Below are positions 1 to 8,469 of a stretch of 64,000 bases of DNA, piece by piece. The stretch comes from an uncultured Hungatella sp. (GTDB lineage Bacteria; Bacillota; Clostridia; Lachnospirales; Lachnospiraceae), in the NCBI GenBank assembly GCA_947089145.1, contig CAMUJH010000011.1:20655-84654 (forward strand), given 5' to 3'. The stretch's first letter is position 1; each line of letters starts with the position of its first letter. The notes below the pieces were generated by a model. That model was given only the letters and a program-made list of their open reading frames with translations. It searched no databases and was not told the origin of the DNA. Made by a program: the position numbers and the translations under genes.

Positions 1-262
1 TACACAAGGCCTGTACGGCTTTGCACCATTGGTCAATAGTTTTCTCTCCAATTCCTGCATCCTCCCATGTATCTGCATATGCGTTTGCATGAAGCAAAAT
101 CACCACTGCCTCCGGCTTGTATTCATATAGGCCAGATGTAGGCATAATCACTTCTTGCTGCCAGGTATCAAATCCGGCAGAAAGATAAACCTCGTTGGTT
201 TTCTGAATCATACCCGCAAGCAGGTCAACTGTTACATTTGATAATAGGGCAAGCCTCATCAT
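1..262 (-). CDS. FkbH-like protein, N-terminal part (gene runs off the left edge)
   Basis: Read from the reverse strand by hand; 87 residues are visible before the window ends. They start MMRLALLSNVTVDLLAG and include GFDTWQQEV and YEYKPEAVVILLHAN, which resemble the N-terminal region that precedes the HAD-type phosphatase domain in FkbH proteins. In characterised systems FkbH loads a glyceryl unit from 1,3-bisphosphoglycerate onto an acyl carrier protein. Two ACP genes directly upstream fit that role. The start is one of two adjacent ATG codons after a GGAG. The catalytic HAD motif lies outside the window, so activity cannot be judged. Confidence 0.72.
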   Translation of the reverse strand, partial: MMRLALLSNVTVDLLAGMIQKTNEVYLSAGFDTWQQEVIMPTSGLYEYKPEAVVILLHANAYADTWEDAGIGEKTIDQWCKAVQALC

Positions 263-263
263 A

Positions 264-380
264 TATTCTCCAATCGTTCAACTACAGCATTTGCTCATAT
301 CTTATGGCATCAAGCACTCCGCTCCCAAGGAGCGTGCAATAGGGCGTGCCCTTTGGGTATAACTATCTAAGCTGTTATCA
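264..380 (-). other. Structured intercistronic spacer before the FkbH-like gene
   Basis: This 117-base gap is longer than the other gaps in the operon. It contains two short perfect hairpins, GCTCC/GGAGC (321-325 / 329-333) and AGGGC/GCCCT (341-345 / 348-352). Neither is followed by a U-run on the minus strand, so they do not look like an intrinsic terminator. An RNA processing or pause site is possible, but the function is unknown. Confidence 0.3.
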
Positions 381-596
381 TTAAGTCTCTATATACTTGT
401 AAAAATCTTTAAGCGTCTTGATACCTGGAATCTCCTCAATTGGAATCTCCACATTATATTCCTCTTCGATTTCCATGACCATACGCATATGCATCAGTGA
501 ATCCCACTTTTCAATGGTTCCGTAAGCAGTATCTTCGGTCAGTGTCTCAGGATCAGTTTCCATGACACCTGCGATAAAATTAATAAAATCCTGCAT
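381..596 (-). CDS. Acyl carrier protein (first copy)
   Basis: A 71-residue acidic protein of ACP size. The phosphopantetheine attachment motif is WDSLMHM, with Ser as the prosthetic-group site, followed by the acidic helix MVMEIEEEYNV that usually contacts partner enzymes. The start is supported by a GGAG just upstream. It lies between the short-chain reductase and the FkbH-like gene and should carry the acyl or glyceryl intermediate of this operon. It differs clearly from the second ACP at 1344-1565, so the two probably carry different intermediates or serve different partners. It is unlikely to be the housekeeping fatty-acid ACP given its neighbours. Confidence 0.85.
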   Translation of the reverse strand: MQDFINFIAGVMETDPETLTEDTAYGTIEKWDSLMHMRMVMEIEEEYNVEIPIEEIPGIKTLKDFYKYIET

Positions 597-606
597 ACTC
601 CATACC

Positions 607-1347
607 TCATACTTTCCTCACAGCGTGTCCACCGTCTGCCGTGATAATCTGTCCATTAATCCATCGGGCATGTTCTGACAGGAGGAAGCAGATAAGATTC
701 GATGCATCCTCCACCTGGCCAATGCCCAGAGGATAGCTTTCCAACAGTTTCTGCATTTCTTTGTCTGTAAGCTTATCCATCCACCCTGCTGCCATGGGAG
801 TTTTTATAGGAGCAAAGCAAACCTCATTGATCCGGATTCCTTTTTCCATCAGTTCTGCTGCGGCCGGAGCAAGATAGCCCTCCATAGCTCCCTTGGCGGC
901 CGCATATGCCGTGTGTCCCATAGCACCCTCATGCGCAGACTGAGATGTGATCAAAACAATGCTGGTTTTCTCACCATGATTCTTCTTTTTACTGATGGCC
1001 GCTATCATGACCATAGGAACCAATGCATGGATTTTCCAAAGATTCTCAATATCCTCAATCTTAGCCAGGTGCAAAGGAACCATCTTATCAAATCCAGCAC
1101 AATGAATAAATCCTCCAATAGGGCCATACTCAGCCACAAGATTTTTTATCAAATCACCAAGGCTTCCCACGTCCATAAGATCAGCTTCATGCAGCGCCAT
1201 CTGGCCCGGATATTTATCTGCTGTTTCTTTTATTCCATCTCCAAGAATGCGATCAATTCCGATAACTGCAGCTCCCGAAGATAATAATTTTTCTGCTACC
1301 GCTTTTCCTATGCCGCCTGATACGCCGGTAATCAATACATTCTTCAT
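607..1347 (-). CDS. Short-chain dehydrogenase/reductase (FabG-like 3-oxoacyl-ACP reductase)
   Basis: A 246-residue SDR. The nucleotide-binding motif TGVSGGIG is at residues 7-14. The catalytic set is Ser (ITSQS, 135-137), Tyr148 and Lys152 in YAAAK. The start chosen overlaps the ACP stop in an ATGA arrangement, which suggests translational coupling. Given a KAS III, two ACPs and a malonyl transferase alongside, the likely job is NADPH-dependent reduction of a 3-oxoacyl-ACP to a 3-hydroxyacyl-ACP. A sugar or polyol dehydrogenase role cannot be excluded from sequence alone, because SDR substrates are hard to predict. Confidence 0.82.
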   Translation of the reverse strand: MKNVLITGVSGGIGKAVAEKLLSSGAAVIGIDRILGDGIKETADKYPGQMALHEADLMDVGSLGDLIKNLVAEYGPIGGFIHCAGFDKMVPLHLAKIEDIENLWKIHALVPMVMIAAISKKKNHGEKTSIVLITSQSAHEGAMGHTAYAAAKGAMEGYLAPAAAELMEKGIRINEVCFAPIKTPMAAGWMDKLTDKEMQKLLESYPLGIGQVEDASNLICFLLSEHARWINGQIITADGGHAVRKV

Positions 1348-1565
1348 TCTTTCACACATTTTTTATACAGGTCTCCAACCGTTTTACACTCCAGGAATTC
1401 CTCCACTGGAACCCGGACATTGTACTCATCTTCCATCATAACGATTAATGAAAACCCCATAAGTGAACTGAAATCCTCAATTTCTTCACGAAAAACGGTA
1501 TCCATCGTGATATCATCTGGCTCAGTTTCAAAAACCTCGGCTGTCAATTCCAAAAACTTTTCCAT
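1344..1565 (-). CDS. Acyl carrier protein (second copy)
   Basis: A 73-residue acidic ACP-like protein. The attachment motif reads DFSSLMGF, so the usual DSL is SSL here, with the Ser directly before Leu as the likely phosphopantetheine site. The helix after it (VMMEDEYNV) is the acidic recognition helix. It is encoded directly downstream of the KAS III gene and overlaps the reductase gene by four bases. This placement suggests it carries the chain during condensation and reduction. Confidence 0.83.
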   Translation of the reverse strand: MEKFLELTAEVFETEPDDITMDTVFREEIEDFSSLMGFSLIVMMEDEYNVRVPVEEFLECKTVGDLYKKCVKE

Positions 1566-1608
1566 TTCGCATCTCTCCTATTTACTAATCCGTATTTCTG
1601 ATAACTGC

Positions 1609-2685
1609 TTATTGATTTTTTCCTTTATACTGAAAGAACTTGTAATACGCATTGGGATCTAATGTAATAATCCCTGCGCTTGCTGAAAGCCCGCCGCCAA
1701 AACCAGAAATGAGTACACGGTTAGTCTTCTCCTTATCCAGCACCCTCTCCGCATCAAATGCAATCGTAACCGGAACCGTGGCTGATGCTGAATTGCCCAC
1801 TGCATCTCCGGACTGCCATGTGCTTTTCTCCCAATCGAATTTCAGCTTTCTTGCCAGCTTTTTGATCATATACATGTTAGCCTGATGCGGAACAAAGGAA
1901 TCAATTGTCTTAGCAGACTCTTTCGTTTCACCAAGGAACCTGAGCAGCCACTTGGATACATCACTGGCAACAAAACGGAAGATTGCAAAGCCATCCATAT
2001 AAATATCTATGTTTCTTCTTTTTCCGTCATCTTCAAAGTCTCTATACTCCAAATCTTCTGCTTTAACAGGGCTTGCAGATCCGGCCGCCGGAATCATCAG
2101 GGAGGTTCTGCCTGTACCGTCCGTATAGAATGTGAACATCCACTCAGTTTCCGTATTATCGAAAGACACGAGAGTAGCAGATCCGGCGTCTGCCATAACA
2201 GGCACAGTGGATTTGTCGTATGGGCTCATGTATGCGCTTTGAATATCGCCGTCAAGCAGCATCACCTTCTTGCCGCTTGCTTTTGCAAATGTAGAAGCCA
2301 CATAAAGACCATATGCATAGCCAGAGCATGCCAGACTGATGTCAAATGACGGTATCTCTTTGGAAAGCCCTAATTTATCCTGCACAATCCCTGCATTAAA
2401 CGGCATCAGCTTATCTGGCGTAAAAGTTACGAAGATAACTGCACCTATATCCTCTACTGCTGTTTTGGTTCCCTTCATAAGTTTCTCCGCACAGGCAATG
2501 CATAGATCCGATGAAGATGTTCCAGGATTCGCAAGATATCTTGTTCTGATTCCGGTTGACTCCATAATGAGCTTCGCTTCATCGCCATACATTTCGCCAA
2601 GCGAGGTCTCATTATCAATTTTGTTTTCCGGTACGCAGGAAACTACCCCGTCAATGTGAATACCTCTAATCTTGAATATTTCCAT
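1609..2685 (-). CDS. 3-oxoacyl-ACP synthase III family protein (KAS III-like)
   Basis: A 358-residue thiolase-fold condensing enzyme. The full KAS III triad is visible: Cys120 in DISLACSGY, His267 in FVPHQAN and Asn298 in AVGNSASA. The start at 2685 is preferred over the upstream ATG because AAAGGGAG lies just before it. KAS III enzymes use a CoA-linked starter and malonyl-ACP to give a 3-oxoacyl-ACP. The glycan-type operon suggests a dedicated short acyl group, not bulk fatty-acid synthesis. The divergence from housekeeping FabH leaves the starter unit open. Confidence 0.87.
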   Translation of the reverse strand: MEIFKIRGIHIDGVVSCVPENKIDNETSLGEMYGDEAKLIMESTGIRTRYLANPGTSSSDLCIACAEKLMKGTKTAVEDIGAVIFVTFTPDKLMPFNAGIVQDKLGLSKEIPSFDISLACSGYAYGLYVASTFAKASGKKVMLLDGDIQSAYMSPYDKSTVPVMADAGSATLVSFDNTETEWMFTFYTDGTGRTSLMIPAAGSASPVKAEDLEYRDFEDDGKRRNIDIYMDGFAIFRFVASDVSKWLLRFLGETKESAKTIDSFVPHQANMYMIKKLARKLKFDWEKSTWQSGDAVGNSASATVPVTIAFDAERVLDKEKTNRVLISGFGGGLSASAGIITLDPNAYYKFFQYKGKNQ

Positions 2686-2717
2686 GTTCTTCTCCCTTTG
2701 ACCCTTTTCGCATGATT

Positions 2718-3587
2718 TTATATTACTAAACCGACACATTTAGGCCGGAAGGTTATTGTCTTATTCATCTTCTTCAAAACATCACCATAGCCTACTTCAT
2801 AAAGTCTTGACACTCCTGCATTTTTCATTGCAAGAATCGTATCGTACCATCTTACCTGACCCGTTATCTGGGCTATAAGGTTCGTCTTTATCTCAGCTAG
2901 GTCCGTTGTTGGCTTGCCTGTCACATTACATATAACACTGCACACTGGTTTTTTGAGTTCCGTGTTCTCGATCACTCCCTTCATAATTTCAGCTGCCCTA
3001 GCCATCTGAGGGCTATGAAAAGCCGCACTTACACGGAGCTTTTTAAATTTCACCCAATCCTTGCCTGCCAGCTTATGACCCACAGCATCCACACCAGCCT
3101 CCGTGCCTGATATGACAATTTGTGTTTTCGAGTTCAGGTTCGCCATTACAACATCCGAATTCAGGTATTGAATCAATTCTTCCTCCTTAAGTCCCATCAC
3201 AGCAGCCATTGTGCCTTTTCCGTTCATCTGGCTCATAGCTTCACCGCGGGCAGACACCAGTTTTAATCCTGTTTCAAAATTAAATACACCGGCTGCAAGC
3301 AAGGCATCATATTCACCAAGGCTGTGGCCGGCAACATAATCATAAAGCAGCCCATCGGACTTAATTTTTTCCAAATACATGGCGGAACAGGTATAGATTG
3401 CCGGTTGAGCATACCTTGTATCCGTAAGTTGTTCTTGCGCTCCCTCAAACATTAGCTTTTTCAGATCGTAGCCAAGCACCTGATTTGCCCTATCCGGCAA
3501 TACTGCTGCATTTGGCAGCTTCTCATATAATTCTTTGCCCATTCCCACAATCTGCGAGCCTTGCCCGGGGAATATTAAACCGTTCAT
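2718..3587 (-). CDS. Malonyl-CoA:ACP transacylase-like acyltransferase
   Basis: A 289-residue FabD-family protein. GQGSQ is at residues 8-12, the nucleophile Ser89 is in GHSLGE, Arg114 is the expected carboxylate-binding residue and His191 is in AAFHS. The AFHS type of motif is the one usually seen in malonyl-selective acyltransferases; methylmalonyl-selective ones usually have a YASH-type motif. It should load malonyl groups onto one of the two ACPs for the KAS III. The usual C-terminal GPG motif appears as VGYGDVL, a small deviation. Confidence 0.88.
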   Translation of the reverse strand: MNGLIFPGQGSQIVGMGKELYEKLPNAAVLPDRANQVLGYDLKKLMFEGAQEQLTDTRYAQPAIYTCSAMYLEKIKSDGLLYDYVAGHSLGEYDALLAAGVFNFETGLKLVSARGEAMSQMNGKGTMAAVMGLKEEELIQYLNSDVVMANLNSKTQIVISGTEAGVDAVGHKLAGKDWVKFKKLRVSAAFHSPQMARAAEIMKGVIENTELKKPVCSVICNVTGKPTTDLAEIKTNLIAQITGQVRWYDTILAMKNAGVSRLYEVGYGDVLKKMNKTITFRPKCVGLVI

Positions 3588-3603
3588 CTAATATCCTCCA
3601 TTC

Positions 3604-4245
3604 TCATAATCTCAAACTTGTGGCTGGAACTCCCATTACGCTTACACCGTCTCTTATATTTCGGATAACTACTGAGCCAGCGCCTACTTTCGAGTAATTA
3701 CCAATCTTCTTTCCAGGTAAAACAGTAGAATTCGAGCCAAAGTATGCCCCTTCTCCTATCTGCACATGCCCTGAAATCACAGTACCGGACATAAAAGATG
3801 CATAATCTTCAACCTTGCAATCATGGCCAACTGTTGTTCCAAGGTTCATTATGCATTGATTGCCAACTATGGTATTCACACTTATATTGCAGTTAGCACA
3901 TATAATGCAGCCATGGCCAAGCCTTGATGCATCAGAAATATTAGCCGATGGATGGATCAAAGTTTCCCACTGTGAAAAATCAGGAAACATTTCTACAAAT
4001 TTTTTCCTGAATCTGCTATCTTGTGCCGCAATGACTGCCCATATATTATGATTCTCATTTAAAACCATAAGATCCCTAATTGATCCCAAACATTCATATC
4101 CGTTATATGACTGTCCTATTTTTTTAGAGTCATCATCAAGGAAGCCTATCATCTCATATGTCGGATTTTTTTTATTAATATTCTCGATAAGCCAGGCTAC
4201 TTCTCTCCCAAAATCACCGGCGCATAATATTATAATTTTTTTCAT
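3604..4245 (-). CDS. NeuD/PglD-family sugar O- or N-acyltransferase, catalytic His present
   Basis: A 213-residue two-domain protein. The N-terminal Rossmann-like part (IILCAGDFGREV) resembles the nucleotide-sugar-binding domain of NeuD and PglD. The second half is a left-handed beta-helix with hexapeptide repeats. The likely catalytic base is His141 in TTVGHDCKV. PglD acetylates the 4-amino group made by a DegT-type aminotransferase, and such an aminotransferase is encoded upstream. It could use acetyl-CoA or an acyl-ACP made by the neighbouring enzymes; the sequence does not decide. Confidence 0.83.
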   Translation of the reverse strand: MKKIIILCAGDFGREVAWLIENINKKNPTYEMIGFLDDDSKKIGQSYNGYECLGSIRDLMVLNENHNIWAVIAAQDSRFRKKFVEMFPDFSQWETLIHPSANISDASRLGHGCIICANCNISVNTIVGNQCIMNLGTTVGHDCKVEDYASFMSGTVISGHVQIGEGAYFGSNSTVLPGKKIGNYSKVGAGSVVIRNIRDGVSVMGVPATSLRL

Positions 4246-4272
4246 GGCGTACCCTGCCGGATGAATGCCGTT

Positions 4273-4917
4273 TTACTTAAACAGTGAAAAGCCACTGCCC
4301 TTCTCGCTGACTTCGGCATCATCACAATAGTCTCTGTGTGCTGTTGCTTCTACTCCAATCTCTACCCTATTTCCAAGCTTCTTATGAGGGTATACTGTAC
4401 TTCCTGCTCCCAGGAAACATTCATGGCCAATCTCCGCACGCTCCGATACGGAAGCACCTGACATAATCGATACATAATTTCCAATCTTGCAATCATTGCA
4501 GATCGTTGATTGGATGTAAAAGATATCAAAGTTGCCTAGTTTGGCATCCACAGAAATTGTCACCTGTGGGAACACGATGCTCCCCTTACCCACAGGACTC
4601 GTTCCGGCAATCACAGCAGTAGGATGGACTATGGATTCCCATGAATAAAAATCTTTATGCTCCTCTGTAATCTTCTTTCGGATGCTTCCATCCTGTATAG
4701 CGATTACCGCAGCTAATGGAGTTCTCCGGTTAATTTCTTCAAGCTGAGATGGTTTTCCTAACACCTTATATCCATAAAACTCACCGCCGGCCTTGTCTGC
4801 ATCATCATCCAGAAACCCAAGGATAAGATAAGTCGGACAATGTTTGTTGATATCCTCTATCAGCCACACAACCTCTTTGCCCAGATCACCTGCTCCGATT
4901 ATCACAATATTTTTCAT
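4273..4917 (-). CDS. NeuD/PglD-family acyltransferase paralogue with Asn at the catalytic His position
   Basis: A 214-residue paralogue of the next gene, aligning without gaps through the first 140 residues. The Rossmann-like start (IVIIGAGDLGKEV) and the hexapeptide repeats are intact. At the position matching the catalytic His141 of the neighbour it has Asn141 (STICNDCKI). That suggests loss of the usual acetyl transfer, a changed mechanism, or a partner role in a mixed trimer. It follows the carboxyltransferase gene by 49 bases. Confidence 0.8.
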   Translation of the reverse strand: MKNIVIIGAGDLGKEVVWLIEDINKHCPTYLILGFLDDDADKAGGEFYGYKVLGKPSQLEEINRRTPLAAVIAIQDGSIRKKITEEHKDFYSWESIVHPTAVIAGTSPVGKGSIVFPQVTISVDAKLGNFDIFYIQSTICNDCKIGNYVSIMSGASVSERAEIGHECFLGAGSTVYPHKKLGNRVEIGVEATAHRDYCDDAEVSEKGSGFSLFK

Positions 4918-4966
4918 ACCGCAATTCTCCTTCTACTGCTATGCTCTTTTCCAACAGAAGAACCTG

Positions 4967-6511
4967 TTACAGCGGAATATTCCCGTGAACATATGACAAC
5001 TCGCTGCGTTCCTTAGCACTTAGGCTCTCAAACGCAGTTCTTATCTTTCGTCTGGTTTCTTCCGGACTTATCACTTCATCAATTATTCCGAGTTTCGCAG
5101 CAATATACGGAGACATAAATTTATGGTTATATTCGGCAATTTTCTCTGCCCTGACAGTCTCCTTATTTTTGGCATCCTCAAGCTCATGCTTATACATAAT
5201 TCCAACTGCACCCTCTGCACCCATAACGGCTATTTCTGCGATAGGCCAGGCATAAACAATGTCTGCTCCCATCCCTTTGCTGTTCATAGCAATGTATGCC
5301 CCGCCATAGGCTTTGCGAAGGATCAAGCTTACCTTTGGAACCGACGCTTCACAATATGCGTAAAGAAGTTTTGCCCCGCGCCTTATAATACCGCTATGCT
5401 CCATTTTACTTCCCGGCATGAAGCCAGGAACATCTATCAGAGTTAACAGCGGTATTCCATAACAGTCACAGCATCGAACAAAACGTGCTGCTTTTTCGCC
5501 TGAGTCAATATCAAGAGAGCCGCCTAACCAAACCGGATTTGATGCAACAATACCCACAACCTCTGAATCTATACGACAGTATCCAATCACAATGCTTCTT
5601 CCAAAGTCCTTGTGAATTTCAAAGAAACTGCCTTCATCTACAAATGTATCAATGACTTTGTGTATATCATATCCCCGTCTCTGGTTGTCTGTAACAATCT
5701 CCTGTAACTGATCCGAGCAATCTCTAGCCTTTCCTATTATGCGCATTGGTTTTTCCCGATGGTTTTTTGGTAAATAGGATAGGAGTTTCTTAATTCCATC
5801 TAAACATTCATATTCAGATGCATAATGAAAATGTGCTACCCCGCTCATGGAACTGTGAGCCTCTGCCCCTCCAAGCTCTTCCGTAGTAATATCCTCACCC
5901 ATTACGGTCTTAACTACAGCCGGACCTGTAAGGAACATCTGGCTGGTCTTTTCCACCATGAAAACATAGTCACACAATGCAGGACCATAGCATGCACCGC
6001 CGGCACAGGGGCCCATAACCACCGCTATCTGCGGAATCTTCCCACTTGCTCTTGTATGGCGGAGGAACATGTCTCCATAACCATCTAAGCCGCTGATTCC
6101 CTCTTCCATACGTGCGCCGCCGGAATCATTCATTGTGATAAACGGCGCTTTGGACCGGAATGCCATGTCCATTATTCGGACTATTTTTTTGCTGTGGTAT
6201 TCCCCATATGTACCTCCCATAACTGTAAAATCTTCCGCAGCCACATACACAGGCACGCTGTTAATTGTTCCGAATCCAGTCACAACACCATCGCCTGGAA
6301 GCTTCTTTTTATCCATGCCAAAATCCGTAAATCGGGATTCTATAAGAGATCCGACTTCCTGGAAGGAGCCGGGATCAAACAGATAGTCGATTCGCTCCCA
6401 TACAGTTAGCTTTCCTTTGCCATGCTGGGCCTGTATTCTCTTTACACCGCCACCGGCTTTTGCCTTAGCACGTTTGGAATTTAATTCCTCTATATACTTT
6501 TGATTCCACAT
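4967..6511 (-). CDS. Acyl-CoA carboxyltransferase subunit (biotin-dependent carboxylase/decarboxylase family)
   Basis: A 514-residue crotonase-fold protein with both halves of the carboxyltransferase domain. The start at 6511 has an AAGG upstream. GPCAGGACYGPAL and DVPGFMPG are the expected oxyanion and biotin-site motifs. In GGAYIAMNSK an Ile occupies the position equivalent to Asp422 of Streptomyces PccB, a residue known to affect acetyl- versus propionyl-CoA preference. That would fit malonyl-CoA production for the FabD-like enzyme. No biotin carboxylase or biotin carrier gene is visible. Methylmalonyl-CoA decarboxylase alpha subunits look very similar, so direction and substrate are uncertain. 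Confidence 0.82.
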   Translation of the reverse strand: MWNQKYIEELNSKRAKAKAGGGVKRIQAQHGKGKLTVWERIDYLFDPGSFQEVGSLIESRFTDFGMDKKKLPGDGVVTGFGTINSVPVYVAAEDFTVMGGTYGEYHSKKIVRIMDMAFRSKAPFITMNDSGGARMEEGISGLDGYGDMFLRHTRASGKIPQIAVVMGPCAGGACYGPALCDYVFMVEKTSQMFLTGPAVVKTVMGEDITTEELGGAEAHSSMSGVAHFHYASEYECLDGIKKLLSYLPKNHREKPMRIIGKARDCSDQLQEIVTDNQRRGYDIHKVIDTFVDEGSFFEIHKDFGRSIVIGYCRIDSEVVGIVASNPVWLGGSLDIDSGEKAARFVRCCDCYGIPLLTLIDVPGFMPGSKMEHSGIIRRGAKLLYAYCEASVPKVSLILRKAYGGAYIAMNSKGMGADIVYAWPIAEIAVMGAEGAVGIMYKHELEDAKNKETVRAEKIAEYNHKFMSPYIAAKLGIIDEVISPEETRRKIRTAFESLSAKERSELSYVHGNIPL

Positions 6512-6565
6512 ACAGTCTGCCTTTTCACGCTTACCACCTGTTTTCAATTTCCTTTTCTTGTTCAC

Positions 6566-7885
6566 TTAACTGGTTTTGAAGCACCTATGGATAATCTCAA
6601 TAATCCTGTCCTGCTGTTCTCTGGTCATTTTGTTATCGGATGGCAGGCACAAACCCCGCCGGAAAATATCAGCACCCACATCCACGGCCCCGGTCTCTTT
6701 GATATAAGCATTACTCTGCGCTCTGCCGTTACCATTCCTAGTTATAAAGGGGTGCATTCTATAAATCGGCTGCATATGCATCGGCTTCCATATCGGCCTT
6801 CCCTCAGCATTAAAAGCTGTTAAAGCATCCAATATCTCATGGGGACAGCTCTTTCCCGGCTCCGTTTTATACAAATAATCTTGCTCTCCGCAAACACTCA
6901 TGCACATTGCATCGGTATTTATAATCATGCAAGACACCCAAAAATTGGGAATACTGTGTTCTTCATCGTATGGATTCATAGAAACCGGTAAATCCTTAAG
7001 CCCTTCTTTATACCGCTCGTAAATCGCTTTTTTTGCTTCCAAATGCTCCTCCAAGTATGGAATTTGGCCACGAACAATGCCAGCTATAATATTGGACATC
7101 CGATAGTTGTACCCAATCTCCTCATGCTGATACCATGGAGCGGCCTCACGGCTCTGTGTAGACCATTTCCGAACCTTGTCCGCATCTTCGCGACTATCCG
7201 TTAGAAATATTCCGCCGCTGCTGCCTGTGATAATTTTATTGCCATTAAATGATATACAGTTGTAGTTCCCAAGCGTTCCGGTCTCTGCCCACCGGCCATT
7301 CAGCTTATACTTAGCTCCCAGAGATTCTGCGGCATCTTCCACAATCAATGCACCGTGTTCATCGGCAATCCTTTTAATCTCTTCCATGCGCCCCGGCGTA
7401 CCGTAAAGATGCGCTATGATAATCAGGCGCACATCAGGATATAAGTTGAACGCTTCAGATAATGCCACAGGGTCCATATTCCAAGTCTGATCTTCTGTGT
7501 CGATAAACACAGCCTCTCCGTTTTCGTAGGAAACAGGGTTAATGGTTGCATTGAAGGTCATGTCAGAGCAAAAAACTTTCTTTCCTGTCAATGTACCAGC
7601 ATTCGGCCGTGCCTGGCCGTAAAGCCGTTCGCCAGCCAGCCTGGCAGCCATGTGCAATGCAGCGGTGCCGGCAGACAGAGCTACGGCATACCTGCAGTCC
7701 ATGTACTTTGCCATCAGGTGTTCAACCTCATTGATATTTGCACCGATCGTTGAAACCCAGTTAGTCTGGATGGCCTCGTCAACCCATTTCTGCTCATCGC
7801 CATGCATAGTGGGACTGGACAGCCACACTTTTGATTCGAACGGTTTAATTCCTGCAAATCTCGGATCATTTATAAAATCGTACAT
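6566..7885 (-). CDS. DegT/DnrJ/EryC1-family PLP-dependent sugar aminotransferase
   Basis: A 439-residue aminotransferase with the PLP-binding lysine at about Lys217 in SFNGNKIIT. LSSPTMHGDEQKWV near the N-terminus and VEDAAESLGA are typical of the DegT/PglE branch that aminates 4-keto nucleotide sugars. The start at 7885 has a GGAGA eight bases upstream. An alternative ATG at 7921 overlaps the stop of the second NusG-like gene but lacks a clear ribosome site. Together with the NeuD/PglD-like genes it indicates synthesis of an acylated amino-deoxy sugar. Confidence 0.88.
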   Translation of the reverse strand: MYDFINDPRFAGIKPFESKVWLSSPTMHGDEQKWVDEAIQTNWVSTIGANINEVEHLMAKYMDCRYAVALSAGTAALHMAARLAGERLYGQARPNAGTLTGKKVFCSDMTFNATINPVSYENGEAVFIDTEDQTWNMDPVALSEAFNLYPDVRLIIIAHLYGTPGRMEEIKRIADEHGALIVEDAAESLGAKYKLNGRWAETGTLGNYNCISFNGNKIITGSSGGIFLTDSREDADKVRKWSTQSREAAPWYQHEEIGYNYRMSNIIAGIVRGQIPYLEEHLEAKKAIYERYKEGLKDLPVSMNPYDEEHSIPNFWVSCMIINTDAMCMSVCGEQDYLYKTEPGKSCPHEILDALTAFNAEGRPIWKPMHMQPIYRMHPFITRNGNGRAQSNAYIKETGAVDVGADIFRRGLCLPSDNKMTREQQDRIIEIIHRCFKTS

Positions 7886-7917
7886 CTCTTTCTCTCCATA
7901 TGATTTAGATTCGGGAA

Positions 7918-8436
7918 TCATTTCCTAACCATCCCCACCATCTCAATCCCCATCTTCAATTCCATCTTTCTTCCCATAAATTCCACCTGAACCACCACTT
8001 CCCTTTTATGCAGATTTCTTTTAACTATATCTCCTACATAACCCTTCAGCGGCCCGTCAAGCACCTCTATCTGCTTCCCTTCCCCTGCCAATACTTTGGA
8101 CAAAACGGTTTTATGTTCCTGATTTCCAATACTTTCAATTAACTTCTTTTCTTTTTCACCTAATGCAATAAAATAATCTGTCTCTCTGCCCAACACCTTT
8201 GTCAATTTTGGAACCTGTTTCAATTCCTCATACAGTTCCTCCGGTCTATCCGAAATTACAAATGCATATCCCTGAAACAATACTTCCTCTACCTTATTCC
8301 ATCTGCCCTCAAATTTCTTCAGTCTTTCCCTCTTCGGAACAAAACATTCTTGAATAAGGTCTGGCGTAACCATTCTCCTGATCATATCAGCTGTTTTTTC
8401 TTCCTGTCCGCCAAGGGTCTGTATGACATACCACAT
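7918..8436 (-). CDS. NusG-family transcription antiterminator (LoaP/UpxY-like), second copy
   Basis: A 172-residue NusG paralogue. It begins MWYVIQTLGGQEEK, typical of the NGN domain that contacts RNA polymerase. The C-terminal KOW domain reads IEVLDGPLKGYVGDIVKR. The start is supported by GGAGAGA before the ATG. Paralogues of this kind travel with elongation complexes and help long polysaccharide or polyketide operons escape terminators. It is the second of two such genes at the head of the operon. It probably ensures transcription of the long gene set that leaves the window at the left edge. Confidence 0.87.
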   Translation of the reverse strand: MWYVIQTLGGQEEKTADMIRRMVTPDLIQECFVPKRERLKKFEGRWNKVEEVLFQGYAFVISDRPEELYEELKQVPKLTKVLGRETDYFIALGEKEKKLIESIGNQEHKTVLSKVLAGEGKQIEVLDGPLKGYVGDIVKRNLHKREVVVQVEFMGRKMELKMGIEMVGMVRK

Positions 8437-8469
8437 ATCCGTCTCTCCACTCTGCCATTTTGAGCCCAC

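Noticed and set aside
4967-6511. Naming the carboxyltransferase a methylmalonyl-CoA decarboxylase subunit
   Set aside because: Sequence motifs fit both carboxylases and decarboxylases; no membrane beta subunit or gamma subunit is nearby, so a neutral family name was used.
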